Shown piece after piece: positions 44,827-53,660 of a DNA stretch of 64,000 nucleotides. Source of the stretch: Amycolatopsis sp. WQ 127309 (GTDB taxonomy: Bacteria; Actinomycetota; Actinomycetes; Mycobacteriales; Pseudonocardiaceae). Under the pieces are notes generated by a model. The model made no database searches. It worked only from the letters and a program-made list of their open reading frames with translations, and was not told the origin of the DNA. Each line of letters begins with the position of its first letter. Within the stretch, counting starts at the first letter, position 1. The position numbers and the translations under genes were made by a program. The DNA lies in NCBI RefSeq assembly GCF_023023025.1, contig NZ_CP095481.1:7577001-7641000 (forward strand), given 5' to 3'.

Positions 44827-45861
44827 CTACGGCTCGGTGTCCACTTCGGACGGTCCGGCGTCGCGCAGCCGCCGCAGCATCAGGGCCAGGTGCAGCCGGA
44901 ACCGGCCCGCGGGGGAGTCGACGTCGAAGCCGAGGACGGCCCCGGCGCGGGCGAGGCGTGCGGGCATCGTGCTGTGGTGGCGGTGCAGGACGGCCGCCGC
45001 CTTGCGGGCCGAGCCCGTCGCGCAGAGCGCCGTCAACGCCGCGACGAGGTCGTCGCCGTGCGGTTCGGCGGCGAGGCGGTCGAGGGCCTGGACGTCCGGG
45101 AGCGCGGCGAGGTCCGCGGGGCCGAGCACCCCGGCCAGCGCGGCGAGGCTGCCGAGGCGGTCCCACCACACCACGGGCTCGGCGCCGGCCGTGAACCGCA
45201 GCGCCGTGCGCGCGGCCTGCCAGGACCGCGCCAGGTCGAGCACCGGCACCACGGGCCCGACGCCGATCCGGGCGCCCGGCGGCGCCGTTTCGGGTCCGTC
45301 GGCGGTGAGCACGGCACGGACGTCGCCGAACGTGGCGGCGCGGCCGTCGAGGTCGGTGCCGGTGGCCGCCAGCACCCGCAGCCGGGCCGTCGTGCCGAGG
45401 CCGAGCAGGTGCAGCGCCCGCGACCGCTCGGCCGTCCCGATCCCCTCGGACAGCACCAGCTCGACCAGCGCGGGGTCGCCGAGCGCGGGCAGCGGCACGC
45501 TGGTGTGCTCCAGCAGGACGGCGGTGGCGATCGCGAAGCGCTCCAGCAGGATGTCGTCGAGCGGGGTGGGCGCGCCCGCGCGGGCCACCCAGACCACGAC
45601 GCCGCCCTCGAGCCGGCGCACGGCGGCCCCGGTCGGCACCCGGCCCGCGGCCGCGGCGTCGGCGTCCGGCTCCGCCCGCAGCGCCAGGCCCTGGGCGGGG
45701 GCGTGCACCCCGGCCGGGCAGTCGGCCAGCCGGGCCGTGCTGCGCACGAGGACGTCGAGACTCGCGCGATCGGTGATCAGGCGGTCGAAGAACCCGATCA
45801 CCCGCACCGCGTTCTCGGCGTCGGCGTCGAGTCCGGACAGCCTCAGCAGCAGGCCCTTCAT
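44827..45861 (-). CDS. PucR-type transcriptional regulator
   Basis: A 344-aa regulator. The central GGDEF-like/CdaR region (about 60-280) has VLLEHTSVPLPALGDPALVELVL and VVPVLDLARSWQAARTALRF, represented in short as DLARSWQAARTALRF. The C-terminal helix-turn-helix, GSARKAAAVLHRHHSTMPARL, is the PucR/CdaR HTH_30 pattern. ATG at 45861 is chosen over an arginine-rich extension. It is divergent from the esterase at 45965 and is probably its regulator, given the 103-base shared interval. Confidence 0.82.
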   Translation of the reverse strand: MKGLLLRLSGLDADAENAVRVIGFFDRLITDRASLDVLVRSTARLADCPAGVHAPAQGLALRAEPDADAAAAGRVPTGAAVRRLEGGVVVWVARAGAPTPLDDILLERFAIATAVLLEHTSVPLPALGDPALVELVLSEGIGTAERSRALHLLGLGTTARLRVLAATGTDLDGRAATFGDVRAVLTADGPETAPPGARIGVGPVVPVLDLARSWQAARTALRFTAGAEPVVWWDRLGSLAALAGVLGPADLAALPDVQALDRLAAEPHGDDLVAALTALCATGSARKAAAVLHRHHSTMPARLARAGAVLGFDVDSPAGRFRLHLALMLRRLRDAGPSEVDTEP

Positions 45862-45964
45862 GAGGCCACGATAGGCGCGTCCGCCGCCGGATGGCGAGGC
45901 CCGGGCCGCCAACCCCCGCCGCGTGGCGGTGGCGACGTCGGCGGCGCGAGCCGAAGATCGGAGC

Positions 45965-46921
45965 ATGACCTACGCGATCGATCCCGAGCTGCTGCCCTGG
46001 CTGGACATGCTCCCCGCGGTGACCCTGCCCGACTACGACGCCCTCCTGGCCGCGCGCGCTTCGATGGCGCAGCTGCAGGAGGTCATGCCGGCCTACGAGC
46101 CGGTGCACCCGGTCGACGTCCGCGACACGACGGTGCCGGGGCCGTCCGGCGCGCCCGACGTCCCGGTGCGCGTGTACGGCCCGGCTGACCGCGAAGGCAC
46201 CGTGCCCGGGCTGGTCTACATCCACGGCGGCGGGTTCATCCTCGGCGACCTGGACATGTTCCACGCGTCGCTGCTGCACCTGGTCGACGAGCTGGGCATC
46301 GTGATCGTGTCGGTGGACTACCGGCTCGCGCCCGAGCACCCGTTCCCCGCGCCGGTCGAGGACTGCTACGCGGCACTGACCTGGACGGCGGCGAAGGCGG
46401 CCGAGCTGGGCATCGACCCGGACCGCATCGGCGTCGGCGGCGAGAGCGCGGGCGGCGGCCTCGCCGCCGCGACGGCCCTGCTGGCCCGCGACCGCGGCGG
46501 CCCGGCGCTGCGCTTCCAGTACCTCGGCATCCCGGAGCTGGACGACCGCCTGGAAACGCCGTCGATGCAGGCGTACGTCGACACTCCGATGTGGAACCGC
46601 CCGAACGCCGTCTACAGCTGGGCGAGCTACCTGGGCCCCGAACCGGGCGACGTCTCGCCGTACGCGGCCCCGGCCCGCGCCACGGACCTGACGGGGCTGC
46701 CGCCGGCGTTCGTGACGACCTGCCAGTTCGACCCGCTGCGCGACGAGGGAATCCAGTACGCGCAACGTCTTCTGCAGGCGGGAGTAACGACGGAGCTGCA
46801 CCACTACCCGGGCACGTTCCACGGCTCGGCGATCATCCAGGACGCGGCGGTGTCACGCCGCATGCTGGCGGACGAGGTGGCGGCTTTGCGCCGCGGCCTC
46901 GGCGTGACGGCGAAGGACTGA
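45965..46921 (+). CDS. Alpha/beta hydrolase, HSL-type esterase
   Basis: A 318-aa esterase. VYIHGGGFILGD is the HGGG oxyanion motif, VGGESAGGGLAAA contains nucleophile Ser161, QFDPLRDEG holds Asp256 and PGTFHGSA His286. DYRLAPEHPFPAP is the classical family IV lipase motif. Cytoplasmic. Divergent from a PucR-type regulator. It probably hydrolyses short-chain esters; the substrate is not evident. Confidence 0.93.
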   Translation: MTYAIDPELLPWLDMLPAVTLPDYDALLAARASMAQLQEVMPAYEPVHPVDVRDTTVPGPSGAPDVPVRVYGPADREGTVPGLVYIHGGGFILGDLDMFHASLLHLVDELGIVIVSVDYRLAPEHPFPAPVEDCYAALTWTAAKAAELGIDPDRIGVGGESAGGGLAAATALLARDRGGPALRFQYLGIPELDDRLETPSMQAYVDTPMWNRPNAVYSWASYLGPEPGDVSPYAAPARATDLTGLPPAFVTTCQFDPLRDEGIQYAQRLLQAGVTTELHHYPGTFHGSAIIQDAAVSRRMLADEVAALRRGLGVTAKD

Positions 46922-46966
46922 CGCACCGGGCGGTGTGTTGGCCGTTGCGAGGCGGGCGCGGGTGGC

Positions 46967-47812
46967 TCAGCCGAGGCGTTCGCGCAAGAAAGTGAGGCCG
47001 GACTCGGTGGCCTGCTGCAGTTTCTGCCTGCTGTAGAAGTGGCCGGCGCCTTCGAGCCGGATGAGGTCGGCGTCGGCCCCGGCGCGCCAGTACGCCGCGA
47101 CGAGCGCTTCGCTGTGGGCGATCGGGATGCCGGAGTCGTCGGTGCCGTGCACCAACAGCAGCGGGGCGGCGGTGGCCGAGACGTGCAGCAGCGGGCTCGC
47201 CGTCGCGTCCGGCAGCCAGTCGTGCGGGTCGTGGCCGGTGCGGTGCAACGACGTTCCCTCGGGCGGGGGCGGGATGCGGGTGAAGTCCGTCGGCGGGCTC
47301 CAGGCGACGGCCGCGGCGAGCCCGCTCGGCTCGCCGGTGACGCCGAGGTCGCCGTCCAGGCTCGGGTGGTCCGCCGTGACGGCGAGCATCGCGGCGAGGT
47401 ACCCGCCCGCCGAGTGCCCCCAGGCCGCGACCCGGCCGACGTCGACGCCCAGTTCGGTGCCGTGCCGGCGGATCCACCGGACGGCGGCCTTCACGTCGTG
47501 CAGCTGTGCGGGGAAGGCGGCCTCCCGGCCCAGCCGGTACTGCGCCCGCGCGACCGCGAAACCGTTGTCCACCAACGTTTCGGTGACGTGGTCGCCGATC
47601 CGCCCGTGCTTGTGCGAGCCGGCCGCGAGCGCGCCGCCGTCCAGGAACACCACCACCGCGGGCGGGGCGCCGGCCGGCACGACGAGGTCCAGCAGCAACG
47701 GCCGATAGCCGGGCAACGGCGCCACGAGCGCATCGCGGTAGACCACCCGGGCCCCGGCACGCTCGGCTCGGGGCAGGGCGAACGCGGCCAGGGGAGCACG
47801 GGGCGTGAGCAC
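46967..47812 (-). CDS. Alpha/beta hydrolase (BD-FAE-like esterase)
   Basis: A 281-aa esterase. VVVFLDGGALAAGSH replaces the HGGG motif of relatives, WGHSAGGYLAAM contains nucleophile Ser134, LVHGTDDSGIPIAHSE holds the acid and GAGHFYSRQ the His. GTG at 47812 lies 6 bases after GATAGT (minus strand), again a leaderless layout; upstream in-frame sequence is the repeat array and is not coding. It is convergent with the preceding esterase. The substrate is unknown. Confidence 0.85.
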   Translation of the reverse strand: MLTPRAPLAAFALPRAERAGARVVYRDALVAPLPGYRPLLLDLVVPAGAPPAVVVFLDGGALAAGSHKHGRIGDHVTETLVDNGFAVARAQYRLGREAAFPAQLHDVKAAVRWIRRHGTELGVDVGRVAAWGHSAGGYLAAMLAVTADHPSLDGDLGVTGEPSGLAAAVAWSPPTDFTRIPPPPEGTSLHRTGHDPHDWLPDATASPLLHVSATAAPLLLVHGTDDSGIPIAHSEALVAAYWRAGADADLIRLEGAGHFYSRQKLQQATESGLTFLRERLG

Positions 47813-47949
47813 GGGACCACTATCGGGACCCAGCCGTGCGCGCGGCCAGCAGTACCACGATGCGGGAGGAATGCCGCGTTTCGCCGGAGTTGCGCCCGGG
47901 GCCCGGCAAGGCCGGTTTCGGGCCGGTGCCAGGTTCCCACGGCCCGCCC

Positions 47950-48214
47950 GGAGTGGCCAACACACCGCCGGGAGTGGCCAGCATGACGACTGGAGCGGCC
48001 AACACGGCGTTAGGGCCTGCCAACACGCCGCCCCCGGAGTGACAAAGGTGCTGCCCGGGCCGGCTAACACGGTGCCCGGAGTGGTTAACGCGGCGACCGC
48101 GACGGTCGACACGGTGCCCGGAGTGGGCAACACGGCGACCGCGACGGCCAACACACCGCCTGGAGTGGCCAACGCGCGGCGCGGAAGCGAGGTCGCGCGT
48201 GTGTTGGCCACTCC
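47950..48214. repeat. Second 21-bp phased intergenic repeat array
   Basis: Units with the core GGAGTGGCCAACAC start at 47950, 47971, 47992 and 48013; after a 2-bp slip they continue at 48036, 48057, 48078, 48099, 48120, 48141 and 48162, each 21 bp apart. Several are diverged (GCGACGGTCGACAC type). One inverted unit, GTGTTGGCCACTCC, lies at 48201-48214 and could pair with any of them. It fills the gap between the divergent esterase and LacI genes, upstream of the LacI operators. Confidence 0.85.
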
Positions 48215-48312
48215 GGGGCGGCACCGAGGGGCCAGGCCGGGCGATTTCACAACGCGGGTTCCGGTGGTTGACACAACCGCCGACCGAGTGTCAGGATCGG
48301 CGTCAACTCCAG

Positions 48313-48328
48313 TTGGAAACGTTTCCAA
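48313..48328. promoter_or_regulatory. LacI-family operator O1
   Basis: Perfect 16-bp palindrome TTGGAAACGTTTCCAA with the central CG typical of LacI/GalR sites. It lies 60 bases before the LacI gene. Confidence 0.9.
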
Positions 48329-48344
48329 ACCCGGCTTCCGCAGG

Positions 48345-48360
48345 CTGGAAACGTTTCCAG
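48345..48360. promoter_or_regulatory. LacI-family operator O2
   Basis: Perfect 16-bp palindrome CTGGAAACGTTTCCAG, 27 bases before the LacI ATG. Its centre is 32 bp from that of O1, about three helical turns, so two dimers would sit on the same DNA face. Confidence 0.9.
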
Positions 48361-48387
48361 AAGACTTATCCGAGGGTAGAAGCGACG

Positions 48388-49395
48388 ATGACGTCACCAC
48401 GCGCCACGCTGATCCAGGTGGCCGAGCGCGCCGGGGTTTCCCTGGCCTCGACCTCCCGTGCCCTGCACGGCACCGGGGCGAGCCCGGCGATGGTCGAGCG
48501 CGTGCGGGCCGCGGCCGCCGCGCTCGGGTACAGCGCCGATGCCATCGGGCGCTCGCTGCGGATGAAGAAGACCTTCCAGGTCGCGTTCGCGGTCGCGGAC
48601 ATCGGCAACCCCGTCTACGTCGAGATGATGCGGGCCATCCACGCGGTCCTCGAACCGCACGGCTACCGCGTCGTCGTGATGAGCACCGGCGACACCGCGA
48701 CGTCGACCACCGAGCTCGTCCGCAGCCTGAACAGCGGCTTCGTCGACGGCATGATCGTCAGCCCGCTGCGCACCGACGACCGGCTGATCGCCGAGATCCA
48801 GCAGGCCCCGGTGCCGGTCGTGGTGATCGGGCGGGCCCTCGACGACCGCGGCATCAGCTCGGTCTCCACGGACTCCGCGGGCGGGATCGGCGACGCCGTC
48901 CGCCACCTGCACGCCCTCGGCCGCCGCCGGCTCGGCTTCCTCAACGGCCCGCTCGACACCACGCCCGGCGCCGCGCGCCAGCGGGGGTTCGACGCCGTCA
49001 CGCAGGAGATCACCTTTGACCGGGAGGACCAGGAGATCGCCGCCGACTTCACCGTCACCGCCGGGCTCGACGCGGCCCGCCGGCTCTTCGCCCGCGGCCC
49101 GGTCGACGCGCTCGTCGCGGCCAACGACCTGCTGGCCATCGGCGCCATCCGGGCCGTGCGGGAACTCGGGCTGTCGGTGCCCGAAGACGTCGCGGTCACC
49201 GGGATGGACGACACCGAGATCGGCCGCGTCTTCCAGCCGAGCCTGACCAGCGTCTCCCTCGGCTCGACCGAACGCGGCCGCGCGGCCGCCGAGATCATGC
49301 TCCAGCTCGCCGACGACCCGGACCGCGCGGTGCAGCAGATCGCCGTCGGCCCCGAACTCGTGGTGCGCGAGTCCTCGAACCCGGGAAGTGCGTGA
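48388..49395 (+). CDS. LacI-family transcriptional regulator
   Basis: A 335-aa repressor. The helix-turn-helix with hinge is TLIQVAERAGVSLASTSRAL, followed by ALGYSADAIGRSLRM. The periplasmic-binding-protein-like effector domain has AFAVADIGNPVYVEMMRAI, VSTDSAGGIGDAVRHL and DALVAANDLLAIGAIRA. Two perfect operators precede the gene, so it is autoregulated. It is the first gene of the operon it controls, its stop overlapping the permease start. The effector is probably the imported sugar or a phosphorylated product. Confidence 0.94.
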   Translation: MTSPRATLIQVAERAGVSLASTSRALHGTGASPAMVERVRAAAAALGYSADAIGRSLRMKKTFQVAFAVADIGNPVYVEMMRAIHAVLEPHGYRVVVMSTGDTATSTTELVRSLNSGFVDGMIVSPLRTDDRLIAEIQQAPVPVVVIGRALDDRGISSVSTDSAGGIGDAVRHLHALGRRRLGFLNGPLDTTPGAARQRGFDAVTQEITFDREDQEIAADFTVTAGLDAARRLFARGPVDALVAANDLLAIGAIRAVRELGLSVPEDVAVTGMDDTEIGRVFQPSLTSVSLGSTERGRAAAEIMLQLADDPDRAVQQIAVGPELVVRESSNPGSA

Positions 49396-50336
49396 TGACG
49401 GCCCCGGCCCTGAAAGAGCGTCCCGTGCCGACGAAGCGGAAGCCGACGCGGCAGCGCACCCGGCGCCGCGAGGCGATCGGGCTCGTGCTGCCGTCGCTGA
49501 TCCCGATCCTCGTGCTCAGCGTGGCGCCGATCGTCGTCGGGATCTTCCTGGCCTTCACCGACGCGCGCCTGGTGCGCCACCCGGACTACGCCTTCGCCGG
49601 TTTTGACAACTTCGGGCGCCTGGCGGAGAACGACCTGTTCTGGGACTCGCTGCGGATCGGCATGATCTGGACCGTCGGGGTCACCGTGCTCCAGCTTGCC
49701 GCCGCGATGGGCTTGGCACTGCTGCTCAACTCGGGCCTGCGGCTCCAGGGGCTCACGCGGGTGCTCGCGCTCGTGCCGTGGGCGATGCCGCCGGTCGTCG
49801 TGGCGATCATGTGGCAGATGATCTACTCGGCCAACGGCGGCCCGCTCAACGCCGTCCTCGGCAGCGTCGGCCTGCCCGACGACATCAACTGGCTCGGCGA
49901 CTTCTCGTTCGCGCTGCCCGCGGTGATCGTCGTCGGCGTCTGGGTCGGCATGCCGCAGACGACCGTGACGCTCCTGGCCGGCCTGCAGCAGATCCCGGCC
50001 GAGCTGCACGAAGCCGCGGCGATGGACGGCGCCGGCGCGTGGCGGCGCTTCACCGCGGTGACGTGGCCGAGCCTGCGCCCGATCGTCACGTCGATCACGT
50101 CGCTCAACTTCATCTGGAACTTCAACTCGTTCTCGCTGGTCTACGTCCTCACCGCGGGCGGGCCGGGCGGCAAGACCATGGTCCCGGTGCTGTTCGTCTA
50201 CCTGGAGGCCTTCAAGAACCGCGAGATCGGTTACGCCGCCGCGATGGGCCTCGTGCTCGTCCTCGTGGTCGTGCTGATCCTCGCCGTCTACCTGCGGTCG
50301 CAGTTCCGCGACGACCGTGCCGGAAAGGGGCGCTGA
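49395..50336 (+). CDS. ABC sugar transporter permease, MalF type
   Basis: A 313-aa permease with six membrane helices after a very basic N-terminus (RKPTRQRTRRRE). The EAA loop is ELHEAAAMDGAGAWRRFTAV. The start could be GTG at 49392 or ATG at 49395, both overlapping the LacI stop; the ATG has GGGAAG at a good distance. It pairs with the MalG-type permease that follows after 3 bases. The ATPase gene is missing, as is usual in actinomycetes, where a shared MsiK-type ATPase drives several importers. Confidence 0.93.
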   Translation: MTAPALKERPVPTKRKPTRQRTRRREAIGLVLPSLIPILVLSVAPIVVGIFLAFTDARLVRHPDYAFAGFDNFGRLAENDLFWDSLRIGMIWTVGVTVLQLAAAMGLALLLNSGLRLQGLTRVLALVPWAMPPVVVAIMWQMIYSANGGPLNAVLGSVGLPDDINWLGDFSFALPAVIVVGVWVGMPQTTVTLLAGLQQIPAELHEAAAMDGAGAWRRFTAVTWPSLRPIVTSITSLNFIWNFNSFSLVYVLTAGGPGGKTMVPVLFVYLEAFKNREIGYAAAMGLVLVLVVVLILAVYLRSQFRDDRAGKGR

Positions 50337-50339
50337 GCC

Positions 50340-51167
50340 ATGCGCGGACTCGTGCGCCCGGCCCAGTACGCGGCCCTCGCGCTGTACATCCTGTTCCTCG
50401 GGTTCCCGTTGCTGTGGCTGATGTCCGCGTCGGTGAAGTCGTCCGGTGAGCTGAACTCGCTGACGGTGAGCCTGCTGCCGAGCGAGTGGCACTGGGAGAA
50501 CTACACCGAGGCCCTCGACAAGCAGGGCCTGATCCGCTCGGCGGGCAACAGCCTGGTCGTCGCGCTCGCGTCGACCGCGCTGGCCGTGCTCATCGCCGTG
50601 CCCGCGGCCTACGTGCTGGCCCGGCTGCGGGGCAAGCTGCGGGTCGCCGGGGTCGGCTGGATCCTGGTCAGCCAGGTGTTCCCGGTCGTGCTGATCATCC
50701 TGCCGCTGTTCCTGATCCTGCGGACGCTCGGGCTGGCCGACAACCTCGCCGGCCTGACGCTGGTGCACACGACGTACATGCTGCCGTTCGCGCTGTGGAT
50801 GCTGCAGGGGTACGTCGCCGCGATCCCGGTGGAGCTCGAGGAAGCCGGGGCGATGGACGGCGCGAGCCGGCTGAACGTGCTGCGCACCATCGTGTTCCCG
50901 CTGCTCGCCCCCGGCGTCGTCGCGACGGCGATGTTCAGCTTCGTCTCGTCGTGGAACGAGTTCTTCTTCGCGCTGGTCCTCCTGCAGTCGCCGGAGAACT
51001 ACACGCTGCCCATCACGCTCAACATGTTCGTCGGCGGCGAGGGCAAGGTCGCCCTCGGCCCGCTCGCGGCGGGCGCCGTGCTCGCCGCCATCCCCAGCAT
51101 CGTCTTCTTCAGCATCCTGCGCCGCAAGCTGACCAGCGGCTTGATGGCCGGGGCGGTGAAGGGATGA
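50340..51167 (+). CDS. ABC sugar transporter permease, MalG type
   Basis: A 275-aa permease with six helices. The EAA loop ELEEAGAMDGASRLNVLRTI is clear, and the first helix YAALALYILFLGFPLLWLM lies at the very N-terminus. It forms the transmembrane pore with the preceding MalF-type subunit. Its stop is 38 bases before the binding-protein start; an in-frame ATG overlapping the stop would add 14 residues to that protein. Confidence 0.94.
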   Translation: MRGLVRPAQYAALALYILFLGFPLLWLMSASVKSSGELNSLTVSLLPSEWHWENYTEALDKQGLIRSAGNSLVVALASTALAVLIAVPAAYVLARLRGKLRVAGVGWILVSQVFPVVLIILPLFLILRTLGLADNLAGLTLVHTTYMLPFALWMLQGYVAAIPVELEEAGAMDGASRLNVLRTIVFPLLAPGVVATAMFSFVSSWNEFFFALVLLQSPENYTLPITLNMFVGGEGKVALGPLAAGAVLAAIPSIVFFSILRRKLTSGLMAGAVKG

Positions 51168-51205
51168 CTCCCACCCCACTGAGAGATTCCTCGAAAGGTC
51201 GGTCG

Positions 51206-52483
51206 ATGAAGACACGACGCGCGGTGGTCGCCGCCTGCCTGATGGTCACCAGCCTGCTGCTCGCCGCGTGCGGCGGCGGCAGCGGCGACAGCGGCGACGG
51301 GCCGGTCACCCTCACCTTCCAGTCCCTTTCGGACCAGCCGGCCGCGATCGCCCAGACGCAGAAGATCGTCGGCGACTGGAACAAGGCGCACCCGGACGTC
51401 CAGGTCAAGATCGTCCAGGCGGGCTGGGACGGCGTCTACGACAAGCTGATCACCCAGTTCAACGCGGGCACCGCGCCGGACATCGTGCACTACGAGGCGG
51501 CGAGCATCGCGCCGTTCGCCACCGACGGCTACCTCGCGGACCTGACGCAGTACCTGCCGGCGGAAAAGAAAGCGGACATCCCGAAGGGCGTCCTCGACTC
51601 GGTGACGGTCGACGGCAAGGTGGTCGCCTTCCCGACCGAGCTGCAGTCCTATGTGGTCTTCGCGAACAAGACCCAGCTGCAGCAGGCCGGTGTGACGATC
51701 CCGACCGGCGCGACGATGACCTGGGACCAGCTGCGCGACATCGCGAAGGCGACGACCAAGGACGGCAAGTTCGGCCTCGGCTGGGGCCTGTCGAGCCCGA
51801 CGGCGGCGTTCGTCGCGCTGGCCCCGGGCTTCGGCGGGAAGTACTTCGAAGGCGCCGGCAACGACGCGAAGCTGGCCGTCGGCCCGGGGGAGCAGGCACT
51901 GCCGCAGCTCGTCGACGCGATGGCGCACCAGGACCACTCGATCATGCCGGTCACGCTGACGCAGTCCGGGACGAAGGCCCTCGCGCCGTTCTACGCCGGC
52001 CAGATCGCCATGACCGTGCAGGGTTCCTACCAGGCGGCCAACATCGCGAAGGACGCGCCGAAGGGCTTCGACTGGGTCGTGCTGCCGCCGCTGGCCGGCT
52101 CGGCCGGGCCCGCGCAGGCCGCCAACCCGCAGACGCTGTCGGTGAACAAGGACTCGGGCCACGTCAAGGAAGCCGCGGAGTTCGTCGACTTCTTCACCAG
52201 CACCGACAACCTCGCCGCGATGAACGAGGCCGACGCGCTGATCCCGCCGACGACGTCCGCGCGGCAGGCGCTGACCACGAAGCTCGCCGCGTTGAACGGC
52301 TGGGGCCCGATCCTCGCGTCCGGCCAGTACCTGACTTCGGCGCCGTATCTGTTCGCCGGCAAGTACGCGCAGTGGAAGGACACCGTCGCGACCCCGGCGT
52401 ACCAGCAGTTCCTCGGGCAGAAGATCGACGCGGCCGGCTTGGCCAAGCAGCTGGAAGACGGCTGGAAGAGCGTCAGCAAGTGA
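51206..52483 (+). CDS. Sugar ABC transporter substrate-binding lipoprotein
   Basis: A 425-aa solute-binding protein of cluster B (sugar) type. The signal ends LLLAAC (Cys22), followed by a Gly/Ser/Asp linker. VTLTFQSLSDQPAAIAQTQKIV, FNAGTAPDIVHYEAASIAPFA in part, and TVQGSYQAANIAKDA are typical of family 1 extracellular sugar-binding proteins. ATG at 51206, with AAAGG 7 bases upstream, gives a correct lipoprotein signal. It captures the substrate for the two permeases; two ADP-ribosylglycohydrolase-family enzymes follow, suggesting a nucleoside-like or other glycosylated ligand. Confidence 0.93.
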   Translation: MKTRRAVVAACLMVTSLLLAACGGGSGDSGDGPVTLTFQSLSDQPAAIAQTQKIVGDWNKAHPDVQVKIVQAGWDGVYDKLITQFNAGTAPDIVHYEAASIAPFATDGYLADLTQYLPAEKKADIPKGVLDSVTVDGKVVAFPTELQSYVVFANKTQLQQAGVTIPTGATMTWDQLRDIAKATTKDGKFGLGWGLSSPTAAFVALAPGFGGKYFEGAGNDAKLAVGPGEQALPQLVDAMAHQDHSIMPVTLTQSGTKALAPFYAGQIAMTVQGSYQAANIAKDAPKGFDWVVLPPLAGSAGPAQAANPQTLSVNKDSGHVKEAAEFVDFFTSTDNLAAMNEADALIPPTTSARQALTTKLAALNGWGPILASGQYLTSAPYLFAGKYAQWKDTVATPAYQQFLGQKIDAAGLAKQLEDGWKSVSK

Positions 52484-52496
52484 CAGGAGCGGATTC

Positions 52497-53660
52497 TTGA
52501 CCTGGCTGGAAGACCGGGCCGTCGCGGTGATCACCGGCGCGGCCGTCGGGGACGCGCTCGGCGGCGCCACCGAAGGGTGGACCCCCGAGCAGATCGAAGA
52601 GCGGCACGGCGGCCGGGTGACCGGCGTCGTCGGCCCGTGGTACCCGGACTGGCGGGCCGCCCGCCCGATCGCGCCGTACCACAAGGGCGACGGGCACGTC
52701 ACCGACGACACCCTCATGACGCGGGCGCTCGTCGAGGTGTACGCGAAGCGCCGCGAACACCTCGACGCGTACGCGATGGCCGAGGACCTGGTGCCGCTCA
52801 TGATCGGCGAGCCGCGCTGGGTGCCGGAGCTGGAGTCGACGGCGTTGCTGCTGCAGCGGGTGTTCCTCGCGGAGAAGTGGATCGTCGCGAGACTCCACTA
52901 CGGACACGTCGACCCGCGCGAAGCCGGTGTGGGCAACGTCGTCAACTGCGGGGCGGCGATGTACGTCGCGCCGGTCGGGGTCGTCAACGCGGGTGACCCG
53001 CGGGCCGCGTACGCCGAAGCGATCGACCTGACGGCCGCGCACCAGTCGAGCTACGGCCGGGAGGCGGCGGGGGTGCTGGCCGCGATGGTCGCCGCCGCGG
53101 TCGCGCCGGGCGCGTCGCTCGACGACGTGGTCGCGGCGGGGTTGGATGTCGCTCACGACGGGACGGCGGCGGCGCTGCGGGCCGTCGTCGACGAGTTCGG
53201 TGGCCGGACCGTCGCCCCGGCCACCGACGACGAGGAACGAAAGCTGGCCGCGCTCGTGCGGGAGACGGTGGCGCCGTTCGACTCGGTCGGGCCGCACTAC
53301 CGGCAGATGTCGATGGACGCGAGGCGCCCGTCGCGGACCAAGGCGATCGAGGAGCTGCCGGCCGCGCTGGCGTTCGTCCTCGCGCACCGCGGCGACTTCC
53401 GCGGCGCGGTGCTCGCCTCGGTGAACTACGGCCGCGACGCCGACTCGATCGCCGTGATGGCCGCGGCGCTCTGCGCGGGCCTCGGTGGCACGGCCGTCGT
53501 GCCGAAGGAGTGGGTCGACACGATCGGCGACGCCAGCCGGATGGACCTGCGGGAGACCGGGCACCTGCTGGCCTCGGCGGCCGCGGACATCCTGCGGGCC
53601 GACCGCGAACGCGCGCTCGCGCGAGTGGCGGCCCTCGACGTCCTCGGGGGCGCCGCGTGA
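52497..53660 (+). CDS. ADP-ribosylglycohydrolase-family protein, copy 1
   Basis: A 387-aa all-helical hydrolase of the ADP-ribosylglycohydrolase (DraG-like) family. ITGAAVGDALGGATEGW opens the fold; VTDDTLMTRALVEVY provides the first Asp cluster of the binuclear Mg site and NYGRDADSIAVMAAALCAGLGG the second. All key Asp residues appear present. TTG is the start, with AGGAG 7 bases upstream. Family members in sugar operons remove groups N- or O-linked to ribose, not only ADP-ribose from proteins. Two copies here may act on different linkages, or form a heterodimer. Confidence 0.9.
   Translation: MTWLEDRAVAVITGAAVGDALGGATEGWTPEQIEERHGGRVTGVVGPWYPDWRAARPIAPYHKGDGHVTDDTLMTRALVEVYAKRREHLDAYAMAEDLVPLMIGEPRWVPELESTALLLQRVFLAEKWIVARLHYGHVDPREAGVGNVVNCGAAMYVAPVGVVNAGDPRAAYAEAIDLTAAHQSSYGREAAGVLAAMVAAAVAPGASLDDVVAAGLDVAHDGTAAALRAVVDEFGGRTVAPATDDEERKLAALVRETVAPFDSVGPHYRQMSMDARRPSRTKAIEELPAALAFVLAHRGDFRGAVLASVNYGRDADSIAVMAAALCAGLGGTAVVPKEWVDTIGDASRMDLRETGHLLASAAADILRADRERALARVAALDVLGGAA

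Noticed and set aside
44237..46822. 861-codon minus-strand ORF
   Set aside because: Covers an epoxide-hydrolase-like gene, the PucR-type regulator in another frame and an esterase; no recognisable domain.
48663..51215. 850-codon minus-strand ORF across LacI and permease genes
   Set aside because: Composition (long runs of Arg, His, Gln) is that of antisense translation; the plus strand has clear LacI and permease motifs.
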